NCBI RefSeq assembly: GCF_014932895.1
Contig: NZ_JACYOF010000001.1
Span: 975,938-1,039,937, forward strand
Direction of reading: 5' to 3'
DNA: 64,000 nt
Source: Bacillus thuringiensis
GTDB taxonomy: Bacteria > Bacillota > Bacilli > Bacillales > Bacillaceae_G
The notes below the pieces were generated by a model. It had not been told where the DNA came from. It worked only from the letters and a program-made list of their open reading frames with translations, and searched no databases. The position numbers and the translations under genes are program-made. This document shows, one piece after another, positions 43,954 to 51,108 of the stretch (positions within the stretch are counted from its first letter, which is position 1; every line of letters starts with the position of its first letter).

Positions 43954-44169
43954 TTATAGCGTAGATTGAATTACTTGATCATACACATCGTTATCTCCTA
44001 TATCTGCTGTACTAATACCACTGAATGTTCTCACATTAAATCCAGTATTTGATGACCCCGATCCATTATAAGCTTTCGTCTTTTCAATCGGTTGCACGTT
44101 ATATTTATCCCCTAAATTAATCGTTCCATTGCAGTTTTCAACAATAACACCTTCAACAACTGCTGGCAT
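43954..44169 (-). CDS. GerPA/GerPF-type spore germination protein
   Basis: 71 residues. The plan MPAVVEGVIVENCNGTINLG...D, the KAYNGSGSSNTGF core and the VYDQV end match the GerPA/GerPF family of spore-coat proteins needed for germinant access. It is an isolated gene and not part of a gerPABCDEF operon. ATG 44169 has GTAGGTGA upstream; ATG 44187 has none. Terminator-free by eye on its 3' side, where 43830-43953 is otherwise unremarkable. Confidence 0.8.
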   Translation of the reverse strand: MPAVVEGVIVENCNGTINLGDKYNVQPIEKTKAYNGSGSSNTGFNVRTFSGISTADIGDNDVYDQVIQSTL

Positions 44170-44238
44170 TTTGTCACCTACTTTCATTTTATTACTTTCA
44201 TTTTATGAAAATCACCTAAAAAATAGCATGTGTAAATA

Positions 44239-44270
44239 AGAAAAAGCACTCAGATGAGTGCTTTTTCTCT
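44239..44270. terminator. Hairpin upstream of the GerP-type gene
   Basis: AGAAAAAGCACTCA / TGAGTGCTTTTTCT stem with a short GA loop, T-rich on the plus strand. No gene clearly uses it; a lost gene is possible. The 44280-44470 region is otherwise empty to my eye. Confidence 0.6.
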
Positions 44271-44474
44271 AAGCATGAATGGCAAGTTTGGAGACAGTTG
44301 ACTTCTTCAAAATTTTATTAGGGGTAATATTTTGAAAAAGAAAGCCTTTCATATGTAGCTTAGCATCACTGGAATATATAGTAAATTGATAATATTTATG
44401 CGGAAGATTGCTAATGTTTAGTATAGATATTTTCCACTATGTTAACAGTGAAAATACATCTACACTAAACAACA

Positions 44475-44504
44475 AAAAGGTGCCTTCAAAGAAGACACCT
44501 TCAC
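44475..44504. terminator. Orphan hairpin
   Basis: AAGGTGCCTTC / GAAGACACCTT stem with AAA loop. No adjacent gene explains it. Confidence 0.45.
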
Positions 44505-44515
44505 ACTTTTCATAA

Positions 44516-44614
44516 ACAGACACTATAAAACAGAATTATTTATTGTTATACGATTGTTAGATACAAAAAAGTAGAGGGAAGTGTTTGTACAAAATTCTGC
44601 TTTATAAAGTCTGT
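44516..44614. repeat. 99-bp MITE-like inverted-repeat element
   Basis: Terminal inverted repeats of 22 bases: ACAGACACTATAAAACAGAA (44516 on) and its near complement ending AAAGTCTGT at 44614; 19 of 22 positions match. The interior has no reading frame. The form is that of a miniature inverted-repeat element or a long RNA hairpin. It lies 6 bases before a bcr1 copy. Confidence 0.6.
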
Positions 44615-44620
44615 CTACAA

Positions 44621-44717
44621 TTTATCCCGCTATTTGCGGGCAGTAAGACTCCCAATTGGTGCGGGATGATAATCAGTGGGGGATGAACATCCCCCACTGA
44701 TTAAAGTTTCACTTTAT
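44621..44717 (-). repeat. bcr1-type repeat, copy F (internally deleted, inverted)
   Basis: Minus-strand copy, 97 bp, with both ends intact (ATAAAGTGAAACTTTAATCA and GCGGGATAAA on the minus strand) and the CCCCCAC hairpin retained. The CTCCCACC / TTCTTTGC segment is missing. Confidence 0.8.
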
Positions 44718-44772
44718 ATTTTAATCCTCTTCCTTTAAAAATAAATACAATATGCACAATTACATACTTAAA

Positions 44773-44800
44773 AGAAAAAGGCACTCTACAGAGTGCCCCT
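44773..44800. terminator. Orphan hairpin before the YdcF-like gene
   Basis: AAAGGCACTC / GAGTGCCCCTT stem with TACA loop. On the minus strand it is followed by a T-rich tail. No minus-strand gene precedes it within view. Confidence 0.5.
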
Positions 44801-44965
44801 TCAACCATTTTACTTTTAATATATCGCTTTGAATATATTGTAACATATGTATCTATATGTTTTATTGAGAAAATTCAAAATCCTTTTTTTTTCATTTTCA
44901 ATTATAAAATCATGTAATATAAAAGATATGTCAAATTATTATACAAATTGGGGTGTACTATATTT

Positions 44966-46000
44966 ATGTATTTCGGAATTATTCCTCTTATATTGTTTAT
45001 TATTTTTCTTATCTCGTATTTAAAAGATCCACGAAAAATAATGAACGGCTTTTTATTTAATGCCTTTTTCTGCTTTTTCCTTCTTTTTTGTATGATTGCA
45101 TCTTTTGACTCAGGTAATGATGCTCTACGCTACATTATATTTTTACCTATTTTAGCACTTATCATTATGCTTCCTTTTGGTATTGTTGCTTTAATGTTTG
45201 GGCTATTTCTGAATGCTAGAATTTTAATGAAACGAGAAGGAAGACGTTTCACTAACTGTTTAACACTCATTGCTGCTTTAGGGATCTTATTCTTTATATT
45301 ACTCCCTATTATAAGTCCAGCAAGTTTGGTCTCATCACATTTAACACCTATTTTCGCTGGTATTTCTCTTATAAGCGTATATTTCTTTATACACTTATCT
45401 AACTTCTTAAGCGCTTATTTTCTATACCAATTCAATAGGCCAAGACGTAATCAAGATTTCATCATCGTTCTTGGTAGTGGCTTAATTAATGATAAAGTCC
45501 CCCCTTTACTCGCAAGTCGTATTAATAAAGCGATCGACTTCTATTGGAAACAAGCAGCTGTGAATACACCACCAACAATCATTTTCTCTGGTGGACAAGG
45601 TCCAGATGAAGGCCTTCCAGAAGCAGAAGCAATGCAAAAGTACGCTGTTGAAAAAGGAATTCCCCTTGAGCATACAGTGCAAGAAAATCGATCTGTAAAC
45701 ACCTATCAAAATATGTTATTTTCTAAAGAAATTATGGATTCTTTAAAGCCAGAAGGGAAGTATAGAAGTATTTTTACAACGAATAATTTCCACCTTTTCC
45801 GCGCTGGTATATATGCAAGACAAGCTGGTCTGAATAGCCAAGGAATTGGATCAAAAACTGCATTTTATTACTGGCCTAACGCAATGATTCGTGAATATGT
45901 CGCAATTGTTGTGATGGGACGTAAACGTCATATGAAAGTTTGCGGAACGATTTTAGGGTTCGCTTTATTCGTGTCAGTACTTAGTTTTATATTTTCTTAA
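44966..46000 (+). CDS. YdcF/ElyC-like (DUF218) membrane protein
   Basis: 344 residues with five to six N-terminal membrane spans (about residues 1-165) followed by a DUF218 domain (about 170-320): IIVLGSGLINDKVPPLLASR, FSGGQGPDEGLPEAEAM, ENRSVNTYQNMLFS and TTNNFHLFRAG. Members act in envelope metabolism (ElyC, SanA-like), where the substrate may be undecaprenyl-linked. ATG 44966 has GGGGTG 10 bases upstream; the frame also opens from a TTG at 44948. Confidence 0.85.
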   Translation: MYFGIIPLILFIIFLISYLKDPRKIMNGFLFNAFFCFFLLFCMIASFDSGNDALRYIIFLPILALIIMLPFGIVALMFGLFLNARILMKREGRRFTNCLTLIAALGILFFILLPIISPASLVSSHLTPIFAGISLISVYFFIHLSNFLSAYFLYQFNRPRRNQDFIIVLGSGLINDKVPPLLASRINKAIDFYWKQAAVNTPPTIIFSGGQGPDEGLPEAEAMQKYAVEKGIPLEHTVQENRSVNTYQNMLFSKEIMDSLKPEGKYRSIFTTNNFHLFRAGIYARQAGLNSQGIGSKTAFYYWPNAMIREYVAIVVMGRKRHMKVCGTILGFALFVSVLSFIFS

Positions 46001-46005
46001 TAACC

Positions 46006-46035
46006 TCCCATCCTTTGAAAGGATGGGATTTCTTA
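46006..46035 (+). terminator. Terminator of the YdcF-like gene
   Basis: CCCATCCTTT / AAAGGATGGG stem, G loop, followed by ATTTCTT. Confidence 0.8.
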
Positions 46036-46175
46036 TACTCACTTCAAAATATTTCAAAGATAATATTCCCTGCATACATCCATTAAAGGAGAATTTTTTC
46101 AAATTAAATGTTAAAATGAAATTTAAGTGTGAATTACGTAACAAATAAGAAACTAGTTTGAAACGAGGGAATTAC

Positions 46176-47048
46176 ATGAAGAGAATTGTCAAAAACAAGC
46201 CCAATAAGCTAAAAATCGCTTCAAAAGCTTTGATGATTATTATTGGGGCATTTATTACAGCGTACGGATTAGAAGCGGTATTAATTCCAAATAACGTATC
46301 AGACGGTGGTGTGACGGGTTTAAGTATCGTTAGTTCAAGATTATTTGGATTGCCATTAGGAGCTCTAATCGCAGTTATTAACATTCCTTTCGTTTGGTTA
46401 GGATATAAGCAAATTGGTAAAAGCTTTGCAGTTTATTCCATTATCGGGATCGCTTCATTAGCAGTAGGTACTGTTGTCATGCACGGAATACCAACTATTA
46501 TTGAAGGTGATACATTACTAGTTACAGTTGTTGGTGGTATTATTATCGGTTTTGGTATGGGACTAGCATTACGTAACGGTGGCGCATTAGATGGAATCGA
46601 TATGCTAGCAGTATTACTTTCTCGTAAATTACCTTTTGGAACGAGTGACCTTATTTTATTCTTAAACATGTTCGTATTTATTTTCGTATCAACAGTATTC
46701 GGCCTTCAAGGAGCCATCCTTTCGGCAATTGCTTACTTTATCGCTTCAAAAGTGATTCATATCGTTGAAGTTGGTTTAAGTGGATCGAAAACATTTAAAA
46801 TCATTACAAAAGAGCCTGAATTAATGGTAGAAACCATTCGCGATCGTTTAGGCCGAAGCGCAACATACAATGAAGTTTACGGTGGTTATTCAAGAGAGAA
46901 ATTTAAAGAAATCTCTTGTGTAATTAACCGTTTAGAAGAAAGTAAGATGAAAGAACTTATTCAGGAAATTGATCCAAATGCCTTTATTACAGTTTATGAC
47001 GTAGCAGAAGTAAAAGGCGGTAATTTCAAGAAACATGATATTCATTAA
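46176..47048 (+). CDS. YitT-family (DUF161/DUF2179) membrane protein
   Basis: About 290 residues: five to six membrane spans (about residues 15-205), then a cytoplasmic DUF2179 domain (about 215-285; IRDRLGRSATYNEVYGGYSR and PNAFITVYDVAEVKGG). Members of this widespread family lack a settled function. ATG 46176 is placed 6 bases after GAGGG; the frame extends to a TTG at 46158. Ends in a strong terminator. Confidence 0.9.
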   Translation: MKRIVKNKPNKLKIASKALMIIIGAFITAYGLEAVLIPNNVSDGGVTGLSIVSSRLFGLPLGALIAVINIPFVWLGYKQIGKSFAVYSIIGIASLAVGTVVMHGIPTIIEGDTLLVTVVGGIIIGFGMGLALRNGGALDGIDMLAVLLSRKLPFGTSDLILFLNMFVFIFVSTVFGLQGAILSAIAYFIASKVIHIVEVGLSGSKTFKIITKEPELMVETIRDRLGRSATYNEVYGGYSREKFKEISCVINRLEESKMKELIQEIDPNAFITVYDVAEVKGGNFKKHDIH

Positions 47049-47057
47049 TAGTTATAA

Positions 47058-47103
47058 CAAACGAGGCTGTTCCAAAAGAAAATTTGGAACAGCCTCGTTT
47101 TAT
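47058..47103 (+). terminator. Terminator of the YitT-like gene
   Basis: AACGAGGCTGTTCCAAA / TTTGGAACAGCCTCGTT stem, T-run after it. Confidence 0.9.
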
Positions 47104-47107
47104 TATT

Positions 47108-47172
47108 AGGTTGCTACCGCTGTCAATTTTTGTCGGTAAGTCGATATATTTCAATAATCGCTGATATAATTT
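47108..47172 (-). repeat. ATATCG repeat family, copy 4 (inverted, partial)
   Basis: On the minus strand: TATATCAGCGATTATTGAAA, TATATCGACTTACCGACAAA, AATTGACAGCGGTAGCAACC. Matches the last two units of copies 1 and 3. It directly follows a terminator. Confidence 0.65.
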
Positions 47173-47175
47173 TAC

Positions 47176-47298
47176 TCCCCCCCCCATCTTCCCCCGCTTT
47201 TAATCCATGCTACATATTTTTGAAAGGCGGGCACTTCATGTTGAAAGCGTGGCGGAATATACAAAATCAGAGTACATGTACATAGTATCCATAGTCAT
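47176..47298 (-). other. Possible frameshifted small gene with a G9 tract
   Basis: On the minus strand GGAGGGG lies 5 bases before ATG 47298, which opens a 20-residue frame (MTMDTMYMYSDFVYSATLST). In the next frame the sequence continues sensibly as YIPPRFQHEVPAFQKYVAWI and then KSGGRWG, until a run of nine Gs (47177-47185). A shift near 47257 could join them. Long G tracts are rare in this AT-rich genome. No family recognised; coding status uncertain. Confidence 0.3.
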
Positions 47299-47351
47299 AA
47301 TATCCCCTCCTTATGCCTTACTTGCATCAACCACAAGGGGATTATTTCCAC

Positions 47352-47389
47352 AAAAAAAAGACCGAAAAGTAAATTCCACTTTTCGGTCT
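47352..47389 (-). terminator. Terminator of the psp-type operon
   Basis: AGACCGAAAAGT / ACTTTTCGGTCT stem with AAATTCC loop, T-run on the minus strand, 6 bases after the DUF4247 stop. Confidence 0.9.
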
Positions 47390-47394
47390 CTATA

Positions 47395-48213
47395 CTATCT
47401 TCTCTTCATAATTTTCCCTGAACCACCAACCCTTGTTTTCGGAGGAGATGTATTCTTTGGCGGCGTTTTAATAGATGATTTTGGCTTCACATCTGATCCG
47501 CTTGAACCACCTGGATTTTTCGTGATTGTTCCTTTGCTTCCAGTAGAAGGTGGAGGCGTCGTATTACTTCCCTTTTCAGTAATACTTCCCTTATCACCTA
47601 CTGATGATTTCGAATCTACATTATCTCCTCGCTTAATGATAGACCCTTTTCCTTCCTTCGTAATTGGAGGCGGGGTTTTCTTTTCTTCTTTCGTAGGTGG
47701 TCTTTCTGGAATAACTGGTTTATGATTTTGTCTGTCATTATATCCGCGATAATCGCCGTATGATGATTTCCTTGAACCGAATATATCGTTTAATATACTC
47801 CCCATAATATATCCTTGCAGGAATGACGGTTGGTAATTTTGACGGACAAATTCTTTATTACTTATTTCAATTAACGTATCAGATGGTTTCTCTTTATCCT
47901 TTTGCAGATTATAAATCTTATCAGAATAAACGAGGAACATTTGATTTTCGTCTTCTTTAGATGCTTGCTTCGGTTCTCTTTCATTAATGAGTTCCTTTGC
48001 TACCTCAGGAACAGACCGATTGGCGGCCCTATACACGTAAGATTCTTGTTTACCTTCCTTTGCAACAGACTCTAATGGATAGCGGTCTTGAATCGACTTC
48101 GTCTGTCCACCTTGACAGCCTGATAAGGCATAACCAGCAATAACAAGTAATGTAACGATAGCAAGTATAGGGATCACGAACGATTTAATCATGGTAAACA
48201 ATCGGTTTGACAT
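47395..48213 (-). CDS. DUF4247-type lipoprotein-like protein
   Basis: 272 residues: N-terminal hydrophobic segment with a lipobox-like LSGC (Cys about residue 33), then a domain of about 110 residues matching DUF4247 (RYPLESVAKEG; RSVPEVAKELINEREP; MFLVYSDKIYNLQKD). A long low-complexity Pro/Gly/Lys/Ser tail follows (about residues 150-272; TPPPITKEGKGSI; GSKGTITKNPGGSSG). Probably anchored outside the membrane. Last gene of the pspA operon; AAGGGGGC precedes ATG. Confidence 0.8.
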   Translation of the reverse strand: MSNRLFTMIKSFVIPILAIVTLLVIAGYALSGCQGGQTKSIQDRYPLESVAKEGKQESYVYRAANRSVPEVAKELINEREPKQASKEDENQMFLVYSDKIYNLQKDKEKPSDTLIEISNKEFVRQNYQPSFLQGYIMGSILNDIFGSRKSSYGDYRGYNDRQNHKPVIPERPPTKEEKKTPPPITKEGKGSIIKRGDNVDSKSSVGDKGSITEKGSNTTPPPSTGSKGTITKNPGGSSGSDVKPKSSIKTPPKNTSPPKTRVGGSGKIMKRR

Positions 48214-48225
48214 GATTACGCCCCC

Positions 48226-48732
48226 TTATGTTGCTCTTATAATTTGTACATCAGCAGGAATAATTGCTTCTCCCTCATACATCATTGTGCGACCATTTTG
48301 CCATTCAATACGTAATAATTTACGGTTATCTGATTGGAATTCCCATACGTACTGTTCCTCTGAAGCAGAGAACGGTGTTTTCCCCATCACAACAACACGT
48401 CCATTATATTGCTCTTCCATATGGTACTCGATATCATCCATTTCAATTGTTGTCGGAATTTCATCAATTGAATCTAAACGACCATCAATCGGTGTATATA
48501 ATTTGTAATACGTATTTTCACGATCTTCAATTTTTAAATAGCGAATATCTTTCCCGTCCTGCAATGTTAAAACAATTTCCTTGCGAGAATGCATACTCGT
48601 TTTCCCTGTTAATTCATACATGACTAACGAAACTTCAATCATATCGCCAGGAGCTAACGTTAAAAGACTCTTTTCTGGTTTCGGTGGCTCTGGACTTTTC
48701 ATTATATTTTTGATTCGTTTAAATAAACTCAT
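48226..48732 (-). CDS. DUF4178 protein of the PspA locus
   Basis: 168 residues of the DUF4178 family, a beta-rich domain often encoded next to PspA proteins (ITLAPGDMIEVSLVMYEL-like core; FLKIEDRENTYYKLY-like strand). No membrane span. It may sit at the inner face with PspA. AGGAGGGG precedes ATG 48732. Third gene of the operon. Confidence 0.85.
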   Translation of the reverse strand: MSLFKRIKNIMKSPEPPKPEKSLLTLAPGDMIEVSLVMYELTGKTSMHSRKEIVLTLQDGKDIRYLKIEDRENTYYKLYTPIDGRLDSIDEIPTTIEMDDIEYHMEEQYNGRVVVMGKTPFSASEEQYVWEFQSDNRKLLRIEWQNGRTMMYEGEAIIPADVQIIRAT

Positions 48733-48753
48733 GAATTACCCCTCCTTTTCTCT

Positions 48754-49158
48754 TTATAAACAAGCACCTAAAATAAGTGCACCAACAATATGTAATGAAC
48801 CAGCTAACATTGCATGCGCAACACTGCCTTCTTTCGTACCTTCTTCTAAATCAAGACCTACCATTTTTCTTAAAACAAATTCAATAAACATTTCTACAAT
48901 TAATAAAATAACGAATGAAACTGCTGAGGCAAGAAGCGCTTGCCATAAATCATTCGCTTTCGTAATTGATTGTGACAAGATGTATCCTTGAGCAAATAGC
49001 TTCATAACAAAACGTGTTGTCACAGCTGTGTTACCATTTTTTATTTCTTTTAAATCATTGTATTTTGTAAAAATCGAATCAACCCACATAATTGCAAATA
49101 AAAGTACCGCACTCGCCCCTGTCCATACAAGCATAGCTAACACATTCATCCATGTCAT
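48754..49158 (-). CDS. DUF350 membrane protein of the PspA locus
   Basis: 134 residues with four membrane spans in two DUF350 repeats, each with acidic and aromatic residues near the helix start. DUF350 proteins associate with PspA and stress or aromatic transport functions in other bacteria. The frame opens at 49212, but GAGGAGG lies 6 bases before ATG 49158 (MTWMNVLAML). Second gene of the operon. Confidence 0.85.
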   Translation of the reverse strand: MTWMNVLAMLVWTGASAVLLFAIMWVDSIFTKYNDLKEIKNGNTAVTTRFVMKLFAQGYILSQSITKANDLWQALLASAVSFVILLIVEMFIEFVLRKMVGLDLEEGTKEGSVAHAMLAGSLHIVGALILGACL

Positions 49159-49238
49159 TGCAAAACCTCCTCTAAAATATAATAGAAAACCGACATGAAT
49201 TTGTTTAGACATGTCGGTTCATTTGTCTCTATTCTATA

Positions 49239-49904
49239 TTATTTCTCATACTGCTTCATAATACGAGCTAATTCATCGTCAACAGCAGAATTTTTGTTTA
49301 AGCTTGCGAATTCATCATCTAATGACTTTTCTTTCTTGTAAACTTCACCGCTTGCTTCTGCTTCAGCCTCTAATTGAAGAGCTTTCTCTTCCATACGGCT
49401 TAAACCAGCTTTTGCTGAATTTGAATCGAATCCAGACATCGCCTGATTAATATTTTTTTGTGCTTTCGCTGCATTTACACGTGCTACAAGTGTTTCACGT
49501 TTATTTTTCAGCTCTGTTAATTGCTTACGCATTTCTTCCAGCTTCGCACGAAGATTATCCGCAGCTGCTTTATTTTGCTCATAGCTCGCTTTATATTCAT
49601 TCATCTTTTGCTCTGCGTTTTGTTTCTCTTCTAATGCACGGCGCGCAAGGTCTAAATTACTAGCTTGAACGGCCATATGTGCTTGCTCTTCACGTTTTTT
49701 CACAAGTGCTTCTTGCTCTTCAAATAATAATTTAAACTTCTTCTCAAGTGCGATTTGAGCTGCTACACTTTTCTCAGCTTCTTGTACATCAGCTTGCATA
49801 TCGCGTAAATATTGATCTGTCATCTTAACTGGATCTTCCGCTTTTTCAATTAATGAATACACATTTGACATTGTTAAATCTCGTAATCGTTTAAATACAG
49901 ACAT
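49239..49904 (-). CDS. pspA: PspA/IM30 phage-shock protein
   Basis: 221 residues, almost all alpha-helical coiled coil (about residues 25-185), starting MSVFKRLRDLTMSNVYSLIEKAEDPVKM as a membrane-binding amphipathic helix and LRDMQADVQEAEKSVAAQIA. ESCRT-III-like protein that oligomerises on damaged membranes. First gene of the pspA-DUF350-DUF4178-DUF4247 unit. AGGAGG precedes ATG 49904. Upstream 49905-50308 (about 400 bases) holds its promoter but shows no gene or recognised motif. Confidence 0.95.
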   Translation of the reverse strand: MSVFKRLRDLTMSNVYSLIEKAEDPVKMTDQYLRDMQADVQEAEKSVAAQIALEKKFKLLFEEQEALVKKREEQAHMAVQASNLDLARRALEEKQNAEQKMNEYKASYEQNKAAADNLRAKLEEMRKQLTELKNKRETLVARVNAAKAQKNINQAMSGFDSNSAKAGLSRMEEKALQLEAEAEASGEVYKKEKSLDDEFASLNKNSAVDDELARIMKQYEK

Positions 49905-50308
49905 TCAAATTCCTCCTATGATATACCTCATATTTCAAATTCACTACTTGGAAAACCCAAAAATCTCCCTCTACAGTAAAGAATATTCACTTTTACAACC
50001 TATGTGTTTATTATAACAAAACTAAGATGTCCTTACATGTTATTTCCAAAATATAGACAATATAATATGACATTCCAAATATAACATTGTATTCCTAATA
50101 TATTCTCATTATTTCTCTTTAAAATTAACTCGCTTTTGTGAACTTTCTCTAAATTACATAATTGTAATTTTACTGTAAGCTAACTCGATAGTTACGTTTC
50201 CATATTTCTTATACACTAATACCAGAAGCAACAAACAAGCTTCTCCACATGTAAACACTAATACAAAAACTGTATTTACTATATAACAGACAAAAAGGAG
50301 AAATCACC

Positions 50309-50887
50309 ATGAAAAAATTAGTAGGAATCGGATTAGCAGCAGCAATTTCATTTGGAGCATTATCAGGTTGTTCTTTATTAGGAGAAAAAGCGAACGGCTT
50401 TGTACTGTATGGATCAGAAGAGCAAGTAGGGCAAATTGCAGATAAAAATAAAAAAGAGGTAAAAGAAAAAGACTTCTATAAAATGAAAATGACAACATTA
50501 GATGGTAAAAAAGTTCTTGTAATGGATAAGAAGACTGGTGAAGAACTAGTGAAAAAAGAGTTACTTAGCAAAGTTGATGAAAAAGACAACACGAAACCAC
50601 TTGATAAATTACCAGCTGTAACAACAGAACAAGGTGTATTATTCGCAAAAGAGAAAGTAGAAAATGCTGCACTTGATGGGGCAAAATTAAAATATGAAGG
50701 CAACACAATTATCGGAAGTGGGCGCGCATATGCAGATATGTTCGCAATTGTTGACGATGCAACTTACGGGATTGTAAAAGGTGAAGAAAAATCTGTAGGT
50801 GTACTAAAGTTCGATAAAGACCCTAGTAAAGAATTCCCTGGAAAAAATGGTGTAGAAGCTTCTCAACTTGTAAAAATTAAAAAGTAA
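50309..50887 (+). CDS. Lipoprotein of unknown function
   Basis: 192 residues: signal peptide with lipobox ALSGC (acylated Cys about residue 21), then a soluble extracytoplasmic domain rich in Lys and Glu. It is expected at the outer membrane leaflet face. A paired pattern (KKVLVMDKKTGEEL; KLPAVTTEQGVLFAKEK; KLKYEGNTIIGSG) suggests one compact domain. AAAAAGGAG precedes ATG. Family not recognised. Confidence 0.7.
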   Translation: MKKLVGIGLAAAISFGALSGCSLLGEKANGFVLYGSEEQVGQIADKNKKEVKEKDFYKMKMTTLDGKKVLVMDKKTGEELVKKELLSKVDEKDNTKPLDKLPAVTTEQGVLFAKEKVENAALDGAKLKYEGNTIIGSGRAYADMFAIVDDATYGIVKGEEKSVGVLKFDKDPSKEFPGKNGVEASQLVKIKK

Positions 50888-50891
50888 AACA

Positions 50892-50924
50892 AAAAAGCTT
50901 TGCGAAATTCGCAAAGCTTTTTTT
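50892..50924. terminator. Terminator of the lipoprotein gene
   Basis: AAAAAAGCTTTGCGA / TCGCAAAGCTTTTTT stem, T-run after. Also closes the minus-strand FeoB-associated gene. Confidence 0.9.
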
Positions 50925-51092
50925 CTACTTGTGAACAACTTGTTCCATATCCGGGCTACAAGTCTGTGACTGACATGATTTATTTAAAGAACATGCTGCG
51001 CATTTTCCTTTTTTACTTCTCTTTACAAAATTAACTAACGTATATGCTGCATAACCAAAAATGATAGCTCCAATTATAATATTGACCATCAT
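50925..51092 (-). CDS. FeoB-associated Cys-rich membrane protein
   Basis: 55 residues: one membrane span (VNIIIGAIIFGYAAYTLVNFV), a basic stretch and a Cys-rich tail (CAACSLNKSCQSQTC). The family lies beside FeoB in many Firmicutes and may work with it on ferrous iron. ATG 51092 follows AAGGAGATG; the longer frame overlaps FeoB. Last gene of the feo unit. Confidence 0.88.
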   Translation of the reverse strand: MMVNIIIGAIIFGYAAYTLVNFVKRSKKGKCAACSLNKSCQSQTCSPDMEQVVHK

Positions 51093-51108
51093 TGTAATAC
51101 ATCTCCTT

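Noticed and set aside
44320-44375. TTG-started MKKKAFHM peptide after AGGGG
   Set aside because: Only eight codons before a stop, no further coding signal; could be the stump of a lost gene but cannot be supported.
47207-47725. Plus-strand 172-residue frame, Gly/Val/Pro-rich
   Set aside because: Shadow of the low-complexity tail of the DUF4247 gene on the minus strand.
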